A stretch of DNA of 25,190 bases from Paulinella micropora (taxonomy: Eukaryota > Cercozoa > Imbricatea > Euglyphida). Under the pieces are notes generated by a model that made no database searches, was not told the origin of the DNA, and worked only from the letters and a program-made list of their open reading frames with translations. Positions within the stretch are counted from its first letter, which is position 1; the number at the start of each line of letters is the position of its first letter. The stretch spans positions 292,392 to 317,581 of the forward strand of contig BJOX01000053.1 in NCBI GenBank assembly GCA_009731375.1, read 5' to 3'. The position numbers and the translations under genes are program-made. Positions 18,775-25,190 of the stretch are shown piece by piece.

Positions 18775-18829
18775 CATCGTCATGTCGCGCTCCGACAGCA
18801 ACGCTAACTCACCAGACCTGCCTCCACAG
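18775..18829 (+). CDS. Exon 35: short Ser/Pro exon
   Basis: It encodes SIVMSRSDSNANSPDLPPQ between GCTGCAG and GTATTG. Phase 2 in, 0 out. Confidence 0.6.
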
Positions 18830-18845
18830 GTATTGTTATGTATGC

Positions 18846-18876
<31 letters not shown>

Positions 18877-18949
18877 TGTATTTATGTATTTATGTATTTA
18901 TGTATTTATGTATGTATGTAATGTATGTAATGTATGTAATGTATGTATG

Positions 18950-18980
<31 letters not shown>

Positions 18981-19346
18981 TGTATGTATGTATGTATGTA
19001 TGTATGTATGTATGTATGTACGTAATGTAATGTAATGTATGTATGTATGTATGTATGTGTGTATGTATGCATGTATGTATGCATGTATGCATGTATGCAT
19101 GTATGCATGCATGTATGCATGTATGCATGCATGTATGTATGTATGCATGCATGTCATGTCATGTCATGTCACGTCATGTCATGGCATGTCATGGCATGGC
19201 ATGTCATGTCATGTTATGTTATGTCACTATGTTTAGCAGCTGTGGACGCGTTCCAAACCCAGAGCGCCTCGCACACAACAGCCTTGCTCTGAGGGCCCTG
19301 ATATGGCAAAGTCTATATGTATATATGATATGTTATGTGTTGTTAG
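18830..19346 (+). repeat. Intron 35: TATG, TGCA and TCATG repeats, then exon 36 echo
   Basis: TATG with TATT and TGTAA variants (18840-19140), TCATG/GCATG pentamers (19150-19225), then the decayed copy of exon 36 (19237-19305) and a short unique stretch. Confidence 0.85.
19237..19305 (+). pseudogene. Echo copy of exon 36
   Basis: CAGCTGTGGACGCGTTCCAA, then ACCCAGAGCGCCTCGCACAC and AACAGCCTTGCTCTGAGGGC, parallels exon 36 (CTGCGGACTCGTTCGAACCC and so on), with the AAGAGCCTTGAC repeats missing. It has an acceptor (GTTTAG) and stays open in phase 0 (LWTRSKPRAPRTQQP), so an alternative exon is possible. No clear donor was found. Confidence 0.6.
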
Positions 19347-19475
19347 CTGCGGACTCGTTCGAACCCCAGCTCGCCGCGCCTCGGGCACAAGAGCCTTGAC
19401 AAGAGCCTTGACAAGAGCCTTGACAAGAGCCTTGGCCTGAAGGCACTGCACGCCATCAGCAGCGACAGCCTGCAG
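19347..19475 (+). CDS. Exon 36: exon with four-fold KSLD repeat
   Basis: It encodes LRTRSNPSSPRLGH, then KSLD three times and KSLG, then LKALHAISSDSLQ. The 12-base unit AAGAGCCTTGAC is repeated almost exactly, so this exon has expanded by slippage while keeping its frame. Acceptor GTTAG, donor GTCCGC, phase 0 at both ends. Confidence 0.65.
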
Positions 19476-19491
19476 GTCCGCCTGGCTAACC

Positions 19492-19548
<57 letters not shown>

Positions 19549-19549
19549 C

Positions 19550-19584
<35 letters not shown>

Positions 19585-19773
19585 CCTATCTACCTATCTA
19601 TCTACCTACCTACCTACCTACCTATCTATCTATCTATCTATCTACCTACCTACCTACCTACCTACCTCTCTATCTATCTATCTATCTATCTATCTACCTA
19701 CCTACCTACCTACCTACCTACCTACCTATCCATCTACCTACCTACCTACCTACCTACCTATCTTCCTATCTAC

Positions 19774-19809
<36 letters not shown>

Positions 19810-19818
19810 TCTATCTAT

Positions 19819-19867
<49 letters not shown>

Positions 19868-19902
19868 GCACTGATAGACGAAACATATATATCTCTGAAC
19901 AG
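19476..19902 (+). repeat. Intron 36: TATC/TACC microsatellite ending in a repeat B fragment
   Basis: About 375 bases of TATC and TACC, then GCACTGATAGACGAAACATATATATC (19868-19893), the 3' end of repeat B. Confidence 0.85.
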
Positions 19903-19954
19903 GGGCTGGCAGTCAAGGAGAGAGCGGCGCCCGCCGAGAGCGTCGCCAAACTAG
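19903..19954 (+). CDS. Exon 37: short exon
   Basis: It encodes [17 protein letters not shown] plus one base between CTGAACAG and GTCTAT. Phase 0 in, 1 out. A fragment of the short dispersed repeat lies just upstream (19868-19890). Confidence 0.6.
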
Positions 19955-19967
19955 GTCTATCTATCTA

Positions 19968-20007
<40 letters not shown>

Positions 20008-20081
20008 CTATCTATCTATTTAATCCATCTATTTCATCCATCTGTTTTATCCATATATTTCATCCACCTTGTTATCTCTCT

Positions 20082-20117
<36 letters not shown>

Positions 20118-20156
20118 TTATCTATCTGTCTATCTATCTATCTATCTGTCTGCCTG

Positions 20157-20210
<54 letters not shown>

Positions 20211-20277
20211 GTAGGCGCGTTGCGTTCGGAGCTGCGTTCTTCGGGAGACCCGCCATATCTCCCACTGAACGACAAGG

Positions 20278-20340
<63 letters not shown>

Positions 20341-20386
20341 AGATATTTATATCTATCGATCTATCTATCTTTATTTATCTACCTAG
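19955..20386 (+). repeat. Introns 37-38: TA, TATC and GA tracts
   Basis: A TA tract (19971-20004) and TATC (20080-20210) before exon 38. A GA tract (20280-20339) and degraded TATC follow its GC donor. Confidence 0.85.
20215..20276 (+). CDS. Exon 38: short exon with a GC donor
   Basis: It encodes [20 protein letters not shown] then K. Acceptor ATCGTAG. The exon ends GACAAG before GCAAGA, which matches the known minor-class donor AG|GCAAG. No GT occurs before the GA tract, and with this end the next exon is in phase 0. Confidence 0.62.
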
Positions 20387-20551
20387 GCACGGGCGGTGCA
20401 CAAGTTCCGCAACTTGTCCGTGCACACCTGCAGCAGCAGTAGCAGCAGCAGCAACCACGACGGCAGCAGCAGCAGCAGCAACAGCAGCAACATCAAGTGC
20501 AGCAGTCTGAACACGTTGCCCAAGCTGGACTCCCCCACCTCCGTCTGTTCG
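20387..20551 (+). CDS. Exon 39: Ser/Asn-rich exon
   Basis: It encodes [20 protein letters not shown], then a Ser/Asn/Gly run and [18 protein letters not shown]. Acceptor ACCTAG, donor GTACAT, phase 0 at both ends. The AGC run could be poly-Gln or poly-Ala in other frames; the flanking unique residues support the Ser frame. Confidence 0.6.
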
Positions 20552-20588
20552 GTACATACATGCATACGCACGTAGGTACGTACATACA

Positions 20589-20624
<36 letters not shown>

Positions 20625-20637
20625 CATACATGTCTAG

Positions 20638-20709
20638 GACACGTACGGCAACCTGCACTCTCCACGCATCTTGTCTGGCAATACCTCCCCCGTCTTCTCT
20701 CCGAACGAG
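20638..20709 (+). CDS. Exon 40: Ser/Pro exon
   Basis: It encodes DTYGNLHSPRILSGNTSPVF then SPNE. Acceptor TGTCTAG, donor GTCTAT, phase 0 at both ends. Confidence 0.62.
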
Positions 20710-20850
20710 GTCTATCGTCTGTCTGTCTGTATGTTGCTGTTGCTGTTGTTCAACCAAGATACTTGTACATGTAGTATTAACTGCTGGCCTACCTCTATCT
20801 GAATAAAATCTGTCTACACTGTCTGTATGTCTGTCTGTCTGTTTGTCTAG

Positions 20851-20886
20851 CAACTCTCCCCCACCGCCACCGCGCAGCGCCACAAA
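20851..20886 (+). CDS. Exon 41: micro-exon
   Basis: Twelve codons, QLSPTATAQRHK, between TTGTCTAG and GTACAT, phase 0 at both ends. It could be skipped without changing the frame. Its small size makes it uncertain. Confidence 0.5.
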
Positions 20887-21027
20887 GTACATGCATACAT
20901 ACATACATGCATACATACATAGATACATAGATACATACATACATACATACATACATAACATACATACATAACATACATACATACATATTAGGCATGCATA
21001 CTACATACATAGATATTATTTTCCTAG

Positions 21028-21128
21028 GAGTTCGAGCTGGGCGGGAAGCGCGGGAGCAGAACGGCCAAGGAGTCGGCTGTGCACACAAGCCCCGCCAGCC
21101 CGCTGCTGCCCTTGCCAGTCATGCCAAG
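21028..21128 (+). CDS. Exon 42: Ser/Pro exon
   Basis: It encodes EFELGGKRGSRTAKESAVHT then SPASPLLPLPVMP. Acceptor TTTTCCTAG with a clear pyrimidine run, donor GTCTGT. Phase 0 in, 2 out. Confidence 0.65.
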
Positions 21129-21425
21129 GTCTGTCTTCTCTCTATCTCTCAATCTCTTAATCTCTTAATCTATCTAATCTATCTAATCTATCTAATCTGC
21201 ACGTCTGTATCACGAGACAGGATATTGGGAAGGAAACAAAGCAGAAGAAAATGAGAAAGAAAGAGGACAGGCGGAACGATTGAACCAGGAAAAAAGAAGA
21301 AAGCAAGAAAGGATGAGAAAGAATAGCGCGAAAGATTCTGTCAGATGATGCTATGTAATTTGGATGGGATGTCTCTATGTCGCATTTGGTATGCATGTCT
21401 GTATGTGTGTCATGCCCATATGTAG

Positions 21426-21495
21426 CTACAAGACGGAGCCGAGCGACGTGCAGCGGCTGGTGGAGGACCCAGTGTACTACTCCAAACTCAAGGAG
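21426..21495 (+). CDS. Exon 43: helix leading into the C-terminal GAF-like domain
   Basis: It encodes SYKTEPSDVQRLVEDPVYYS then KLKE. Acceptor ATGTAG, donor GTCGAG. Phase 2 in, 0 out. The composition changes from low complexity to that of a folded domain. Confidence 0.7.
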
Positions 21496-21514
21496 GTCGA
21501 GCTAGCTACTTATC

Positions 21515-21638
<124 letters not shown>

Positions 21639-21683
21639 GTCACGTCCATCTGCTGTCTGCGGAGGTGGTGCGCGTGGTGCTGT
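21639..21683 (+). pseudogene. Echo copy 1 of exon 44
   Basis: After ACACACAG comes GTCACGTCC, then TGCTGTCTGCGGAGGTGGTG and CGCGTGGTGCTGTT, a shortened copy of exon 44. It shares TGGTGCGCGTGGTG exactly but is frame-shifted inside and has no donor; it runs into TATC repeat. Confidence 0.75.
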
Positions 21684-21753
21684 TATCTATCTATCTATCC
21701 ATCTCTGTGTGTCTGTGTGTCTGTGTGTGTGTGTGTGGTCTGTGTGTGTGTGT

Positions 21754-21792
<39 letters not shown>

Positions 21793-21845
21793 GTCAACGC
21801 GACGCTGCGCAATCTGCTGTCGGTGGATGCGTGTGGTGGTGTTAT
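21793..21845 (+). pseudogene. Echo copy 2 of exon 44
   Basis: After CTCTCAG comes GTCAACGCGACGCTGCGCAA, then TCTGCTGTCGGTGGATGCGTG, aligning with VKSTLCTLLSVE of exon 44 as VNATLRNLLSVD. It then loses bases so the rest reads ACGGV, and it ends in TATC repeat without a donor. Its first part is good enough that it could once have been the functional exon. Confidence 0.75.
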
Positions 21846-21859
21846 CTATCCATCTATCC

Positions 21860-21907
<48 letters not shown>

Positions 21908-21909
<2 letters not shown>

Positions 21910-22261
21910 GCCGAAATAGCGACGGGAAGCACAATCCTGTTCCCTCAGGGTGCCCTTTCTCGCTTGTTGAGCCCGGAATAAAACCCACAGTGCTCTGTCG
22001 GTTTATACTAGACTGTCGACAGTCTCGAAACTCCATCTGCTTACTGGGTCCTCTGTAATGGAGGTGGGAGCTCGTTCTGCAAGGGGCGCTTATGGAACGA
22101 GCCCTGGCCCCGCCTGGTACTAGGGAGATTTGGTATTGCCTGTATCAGTCCCTTCCGTGCAAACATCACGGCTTAGCTGGGCATCGGGTTAATACTTTAC
22201 CCACAGACTTCCTGGTTGACGAAATCAGAAGCTCCTTTTTTCTGACATTAGTCGATATTTC

Positions 22262-22265
<4 letters not shown>
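21908..22265 (+). repeat. Dispersed repeat family A, single copy
   Basis: Matches 5261-5619 with very few differences. The most visible is that AGACTGTCGAACAGTCT there is the perfect 16-base palindrome AGACTGTCGACAGTCT here. It is flanked by TATC on both sides. High similarity between copies 16 kb apart suggests recent spread or gene conversion. Confidence 0.88.
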
Positions 22266-22354
<89 letters not shown>

Positions 22355-22372
22355 GTATATATATACATGCAG

Positions 22373-22457
22373 GTGAAGTCTACGCTGTGCACTCTGTTGT
22401 CGGTGGAGCTGGTGCGCGTGGTGGTGTTCAAGCCGCCAAAACACATACAGCTCGTCG
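22373..22457 (+). CDS. Exon 44: first strands of C-terminal GAF-like domain
   Basis: It encodes VKSTLCTLLSVELVRVVVFK then PPKHIQLV plus one base. Acceptor ACATGCAG, donor GTATGT. Phase 0 in, 1 out. The helix and beta-strand pattern (TLLSVELVRVVVF) fits the start of a GAF domain. Two decayed copies lie upstream, and a dispersed repeat separates them from this one. Confidence 0.75.
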
Positions 22458-22575
22458 GTATGTTCGTATATATATATATATATGTATGTATGTATGTATA
22501 TATATAATATATATTATATATATATATGTATATATATGTATATATGTATGTATGTATATGTATATGTTTGTTTGT

Positions 22576-22626
<51 letters not shown>

Positions 22627-22686
22627 TTTTATTTATTTTATTTATTTATTTATTTGTGTGTGTGTGTGTCGTATTATCTCTGCTAG

Positions 22687-22866
22687 GTTCTCCCCCTGTG
22701 GTCCTGCCCTACCCGAGCGCGGACTGTTTCTGGTCGCAGCTGGAGGCGGCGCCGGCTGCCACCATCCTGCACCTGCCCGCAGGACTGCAGGACCCTTGCT
22801 GCCAGCAGCTGCTGCCGCACGACCTGCTGCTTGTGGCCTGCGCCACAGACCGCGCAGCGCTGACAG
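22687..22866 (+). CDS. Exon 45: core of C-terminal GAF-like domain
   Basis: It encodes GSPPVVLPYPSADCFWSQLE, AAPAATILHLPAGLQDPCCQ, QLLPHDLLLVACATDRAALT. Acceptor GCTAG, donor GTAGGG, phase 1 at both ends. Sixty unique codons with no low complexity support a folded domain. The GAF call comes mainly from the next two exons. Cysteines are frequent; a cofactor cannot be inferred. Confidence 0.78.
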
Positions 22867-23154
22867 GTAGGGCAGAGTAGAGTAGAGTAGAGTAGAGTAG
22901 GTAGAGTAGTAAAGTAGAGTATAGTAGAGTAGAAACACACTCGCTACTATCCTGACTCTAGACTAGTCACAGATCCTCTAGACCCTATCTATCTTGGTCC
23001 TCTCCTCGTACTTCTGTACAAAAACATTTAGATAGTTGAAATATGCCAAGTTGCTGTTAGCTAACAGCTAGAGTAGAGTATAGTATAGTATAGTATGGTC
23101 TAATATAGTATTGCTAGAAAGGTGTGTTGGTGGATGTCGTTGTGCTTGTCGCAG

Positions 23155-23199
23155 GCTGCCTGACCTGCATCCCGCTGACCATTGAGAACCGCAACATCG
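23155..23199 (+). CDS. Exon 46: GAF-like domain, penultimate strand
   Basis: It encodes GCLTCIPLTIENRNI plus one base. Joined to the next exon it reads LTCIPLTIENRNIGVLCLIS, which closely follows the GAF signature '..VPL..e.r.IGVL.L.'. Acceptor GTCGCAG, donor GTCTAT, phase 1 at both ends. Confidence 0.8.
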
Positions 23200-23321
23200 G
23201 TCTATATCTTATATTCTATCTTCTATATTCTATCTTCTATCTTCTATCTTCTATATTCTATATTCTGAATTTCATATTCTATACTATCATCTATAATCTG
23301 TATTCTGTATATAACGTGCAG

Positions 23322-23453
23322 GTGTGCTGTGTCTCATCTCCCTGCAGCAGCGCGCTGAGCCGCTGCAGCAGGAGCTCGTCCGCACGCCGCTCTCCTTCCT
23401 CGCTCCTCCTCCTCCTTCTTCTCCTCCTGCTTCGTCGCTTACTCCTTCTCCTT

Positions 23454-23484
<31 letters not shown>

Positions 23485-23867
23485 TTCTTCTTCTTCTCGG
23501 ACTTCTTCCTCCTCGCCTTCTTCCTTTTCTTTTCCTGCTTCTCCTCGATCTCTCCCTTCATCATCATCATCTTCTTCTTCTTCTTCTTCTTCTTCTTCTT
23601 CTTCTTCTTCTCCTTCTCCTTCTCCTTCTTCTTCTTCATCTTCTTCTTCTTCTTCTCCTTCTCCTTCTTCTTCTTCTACTTCTTCTTCTTCTGCTTCTTC
23701 TTCTTCTTCTTCTTCTTCTTCCTCTTCGTCCTCTTCATCATCATCATCATCATCATCCTCGCATCATCCTCTTTCTCACTCCTCTTCTTCCCTGCCTGCC
23801 TTTGACTCGCTGTCATCGGACTCGGTGCCCAGCAGCGAAGACCAGCGCGAGCGAGCGTCCTCCACGG
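23322..23867 (+). CDS. Exon 47: end of GAF-like domain, then poly-Ser
   Basis: It starts GVLCLISLQQRAEPLQQELV and RTPLSFLAP, then turns into Pro and Ser runs coded by TTC/TCC/TCA repeats, and ends in unique sequence, LPAFDSLSSDSVPSSEDQRE and RASST, before GTCTCT. Phase 1 in and 1 out. The unique acidic tail in the same frame argues that the Ser run is translated. The gene would continue beyond the gap at 24052-24846. Confidence 0.6.
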
Positions 23868-23876
23868 GTCTCTCTC

Positions 23877-23942
<66 letters not shown>

Positions 23943-23945
23943 ATG

Positions 23946-24012
<67 letters not shown>

Positions 24013-24846
24013 CTCTTTTTTCTCTTTTTTCTCTTCTCTCTCTCTCTCTCTNNNNNNNNNNNNNNNNNNNNNNNNNNNNNNNNNNNNNNNNNNNNNNNNN
24101 NNNNNNNNNNNNNNNNNNNNNNNNNNNNNNNNNNNNNNNNNNNNNNNNNNNNNNNNNNNNNNNNNNNNNNNNNNNNNNNNNNNNNNNNNNNNNNNNNNNN
24201 NNNNNNNNNNNNNNNNNNNNNNNNNNNNNNNNNNNNNNNNNNNNNNNNNNNNNNNNNNNNNNNNNNNNNNNNNNNNNNNNNNNNNNNNNNNNNNNNNNNN
24301 NNNNNNNNNNNNNNNNNNNNNNNNNNNNNNNNNNNNNNNNNNNNNNNNNNNNNNNNNNNNNNNNNNNNNNNNNNNNNNNNNNNNNNNNNNNNNNNNNNNN
24401 NNNNNNNNNNNNNNNNNNNNNNNNNNNNNNNNNNNNNNNNNNNNNNNNNNNNNNNNNNNNNNNNNNNNNNNNNNNNNNNNNNNNNNNNNNNNNNNNNNNN
24501 NNNNNNNNNNNNNNNNNNNNNNNNNNNNNNNNNNNNNNNNNNNNNNNNNNNNNNNNNNNNNNNNNNNNNNNNNNNNNNNNNNNNNNNNNNNNNNNNNNNN
24601 NNNNNNNNNNNNNNNNNNNNNNNNNNNNNNNNNNNNNNNNNNNNNNNNNNNNNNNNNNNNNNNNNNNNNNNNNNNNNNNNNNNNNNNNNNNNNNNNNNNN
24701 NNNNNNNNNNNNNNNNNNNNNNNNNNNNNNNNNNNNNNNNNNNNNNNNNNNNNNNNNNNNNNNNNNNNNNNNNNNNNNNNNNNNNNNNNNNNNNNNNNNN
24801 NNNNNNNNNNNNNNNNNNNNNNNNNNNNNNNNNNNNNNNNNNNNNN
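23868..24846 (+). repeat. CT and T tracts and assembly gap after exon 47
   Basis: The donor GTCTCT opens a CT tract (23868-23943), then TTTTC and a T run (23945-24012), more CT, and 795 N (24052-24846). Confidence 0.85.
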
Positions 24847-25190
24847 CTATCAACCAGCATATGCGGAGTTTAAGATCTTTTACGCGCGCAACGACCCTCC
24901 TCCCCAGCATCTACCACCAAAGGGTTATGAGTTGGCGTCACAGTTTAACGCCTTGAGGCCATGGGGCTGGAACTCTGTTTAGCAAGTGTGACTAGGTTTT
25001 TTCATCGGGATTTCCCTCAAATATGTCACAGTCAACACTCCAAGGCAGATTTACTATTACTGAGGCGTACTGATGCAGCTTGGCATATCCTCAACGGACA
25101 TAAGCCTCCAATACCCTTGTTCGAGGTCCTCCACCCCCCCGTGTCAGTCTCTCGCCTGATGATCGGGGCCACCGATGGAGCTCCTGAGGG
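24847..25190. other. Unique sequence after the last gap
   Basis: 344 bases free of microsatellites. No splice-compatible continuation of exon 47 (needing phase 1) is evident, and no known domain is seen. Both strands have modest open frames. Confidence 0.6.
24961..25190 (+). CDS. Unrecognised open frame after the last gap, runs off the window
   Basis: From an ATG at 24961 a frame stays open for 76 codons to the window end (MGLELCLASVTRFFHRDFPQ, ..., PPVSVSRLMIGATDGAPEG). No family is recognised. A second frame is open from the gap to a TAG at 24979-24981, and the reverse strand is also open for about 50 codons, so coding is not established. The stretch has no microsatellites and differs in character from the gene to its left; it may be a separate locus or a mobile element. 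Confidence 0.15.
   Translation, partial: MGLELCLASVTRFFHRDFPQICHSQHSKADLLLLRRTDAAWHILNGHKPPIPLFEVLHPPVSVSRLMIGATDGAPE

Larger units (their letters stand above)
20552..21425 (+). repeat. Introns 39-42: CATA, TGTC and unique purine-rich sequence
   Basis: CATA (20575-20625), TGTC (20718-20730 and 20820-20848) with unique sequence between, CATA (20888-20990), and after exon 42 a TAATC pentamer block (21140-21198) followed by about 220 bases of purine-rich unique sequence (21215-21425). Nothing conserved is recognised. Confidence 0.75.
22458..23321 (+). repeat. Introns 44-46: TA/TATG, TTTA, TAGAG and TATTC repeats
   Basis: Intron 44: TA and TATG (22468-22560), TTTA (22569-22655), GT. Intron 45: AGAGT pentamers (22874-22930 and 23070-23110) with about 140 bases of unique sequence between. 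Intron 46: TATTC/TATCT pentamers (23200-23290). Nothing else is recognised. Confidence 0.82.

Overview
The window is eukaryotic nuclear DNA from a microbe (protist, alga, fungus or amoeba; the lineage cannot be fixed from the sequence). Four things show this. GC-rich coding islands of 34 bases to 1.3 kb are bounded by GT..AG signals. They are separated by introns built almost wholly of microsatellites (TATG, TATC, TACC, TTG, CT, GT, GA, TTAT and pentanucleotides). There is a TTAGGG-type interstitial tract. The islands encode a hybrid histidine kinase, a family absent from animals. Four runs of N (10527-10832, 15938-15973, 16715-16724, 24052-24846) interrupt the assembly inside or next to simple repeats.

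Almost everything from base 1 to 23867 can be read as one plus-strand gene, open at both ends. I place about 47 exons by hand; every consecutive pair keeps the reading frame across the intron, for roughly 2,500 codons. Layout of the product: the end of a GAF-like domain and a coiled linker (1-1135); HisKA dimerisation/phosphoacceptor domain with SHEIRTP (1905-3068); HATPase_c ATP-binding domain (3359-4808) with altered N and G1 boxes but a good G2 box; a receiver-like domain without its catalytic residues (6380-7183); an intact receiver domain (7160-7988); a very long Ser/Pro/Ala/Asn/Gln-rich low-complexity region (8236-21128); and a second GAF-like domain (21426-23400) running into another poly-Ser tract before the last gap. 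The kinase core is secure because it follows the family consensus across many splice junctions. The Ser-rich half rests on phase continuity and splice signals and is less certain. It could hide a gene boundary: a TGA stop is read at 13360-13362 if the exon ending at 13348 is not spliced, and the terminal GAF could open a second sensor kinase gene.

The most unusual feature is that many exons have one or two degraded 'echo' copies in the neighbouring intron, upstream or downstream, each next to its own microsatellite tract and often keeping an acceptor or donor. Examples are at 198/270/497, 3027/3227/3299, 14926/14976, 15013/15121, 15366/15480, 16191/16315, 17852/18003, 18181/18223, 19237/19347 and 21639/21793/22373. 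The microsatellite units also match the splice signals: GTATGT donors grow into (GTAT)n, and (CTAT)n ends in CTAG acceptors. I infer that unequal exchange between near-identical microsatellites flanking an exon repeatedly duplicates it, after which one copy decays.

Dispersed repeats are also present: a family of about 355-545 bases (4897-5619 and 21908-22265), a short family ending in TATC repeats (14601, 17416, 17568, 19868), and a structured non-coding block at 14098-14560. The last 344 bases after the final gap lack microsatellites and were not recognised.
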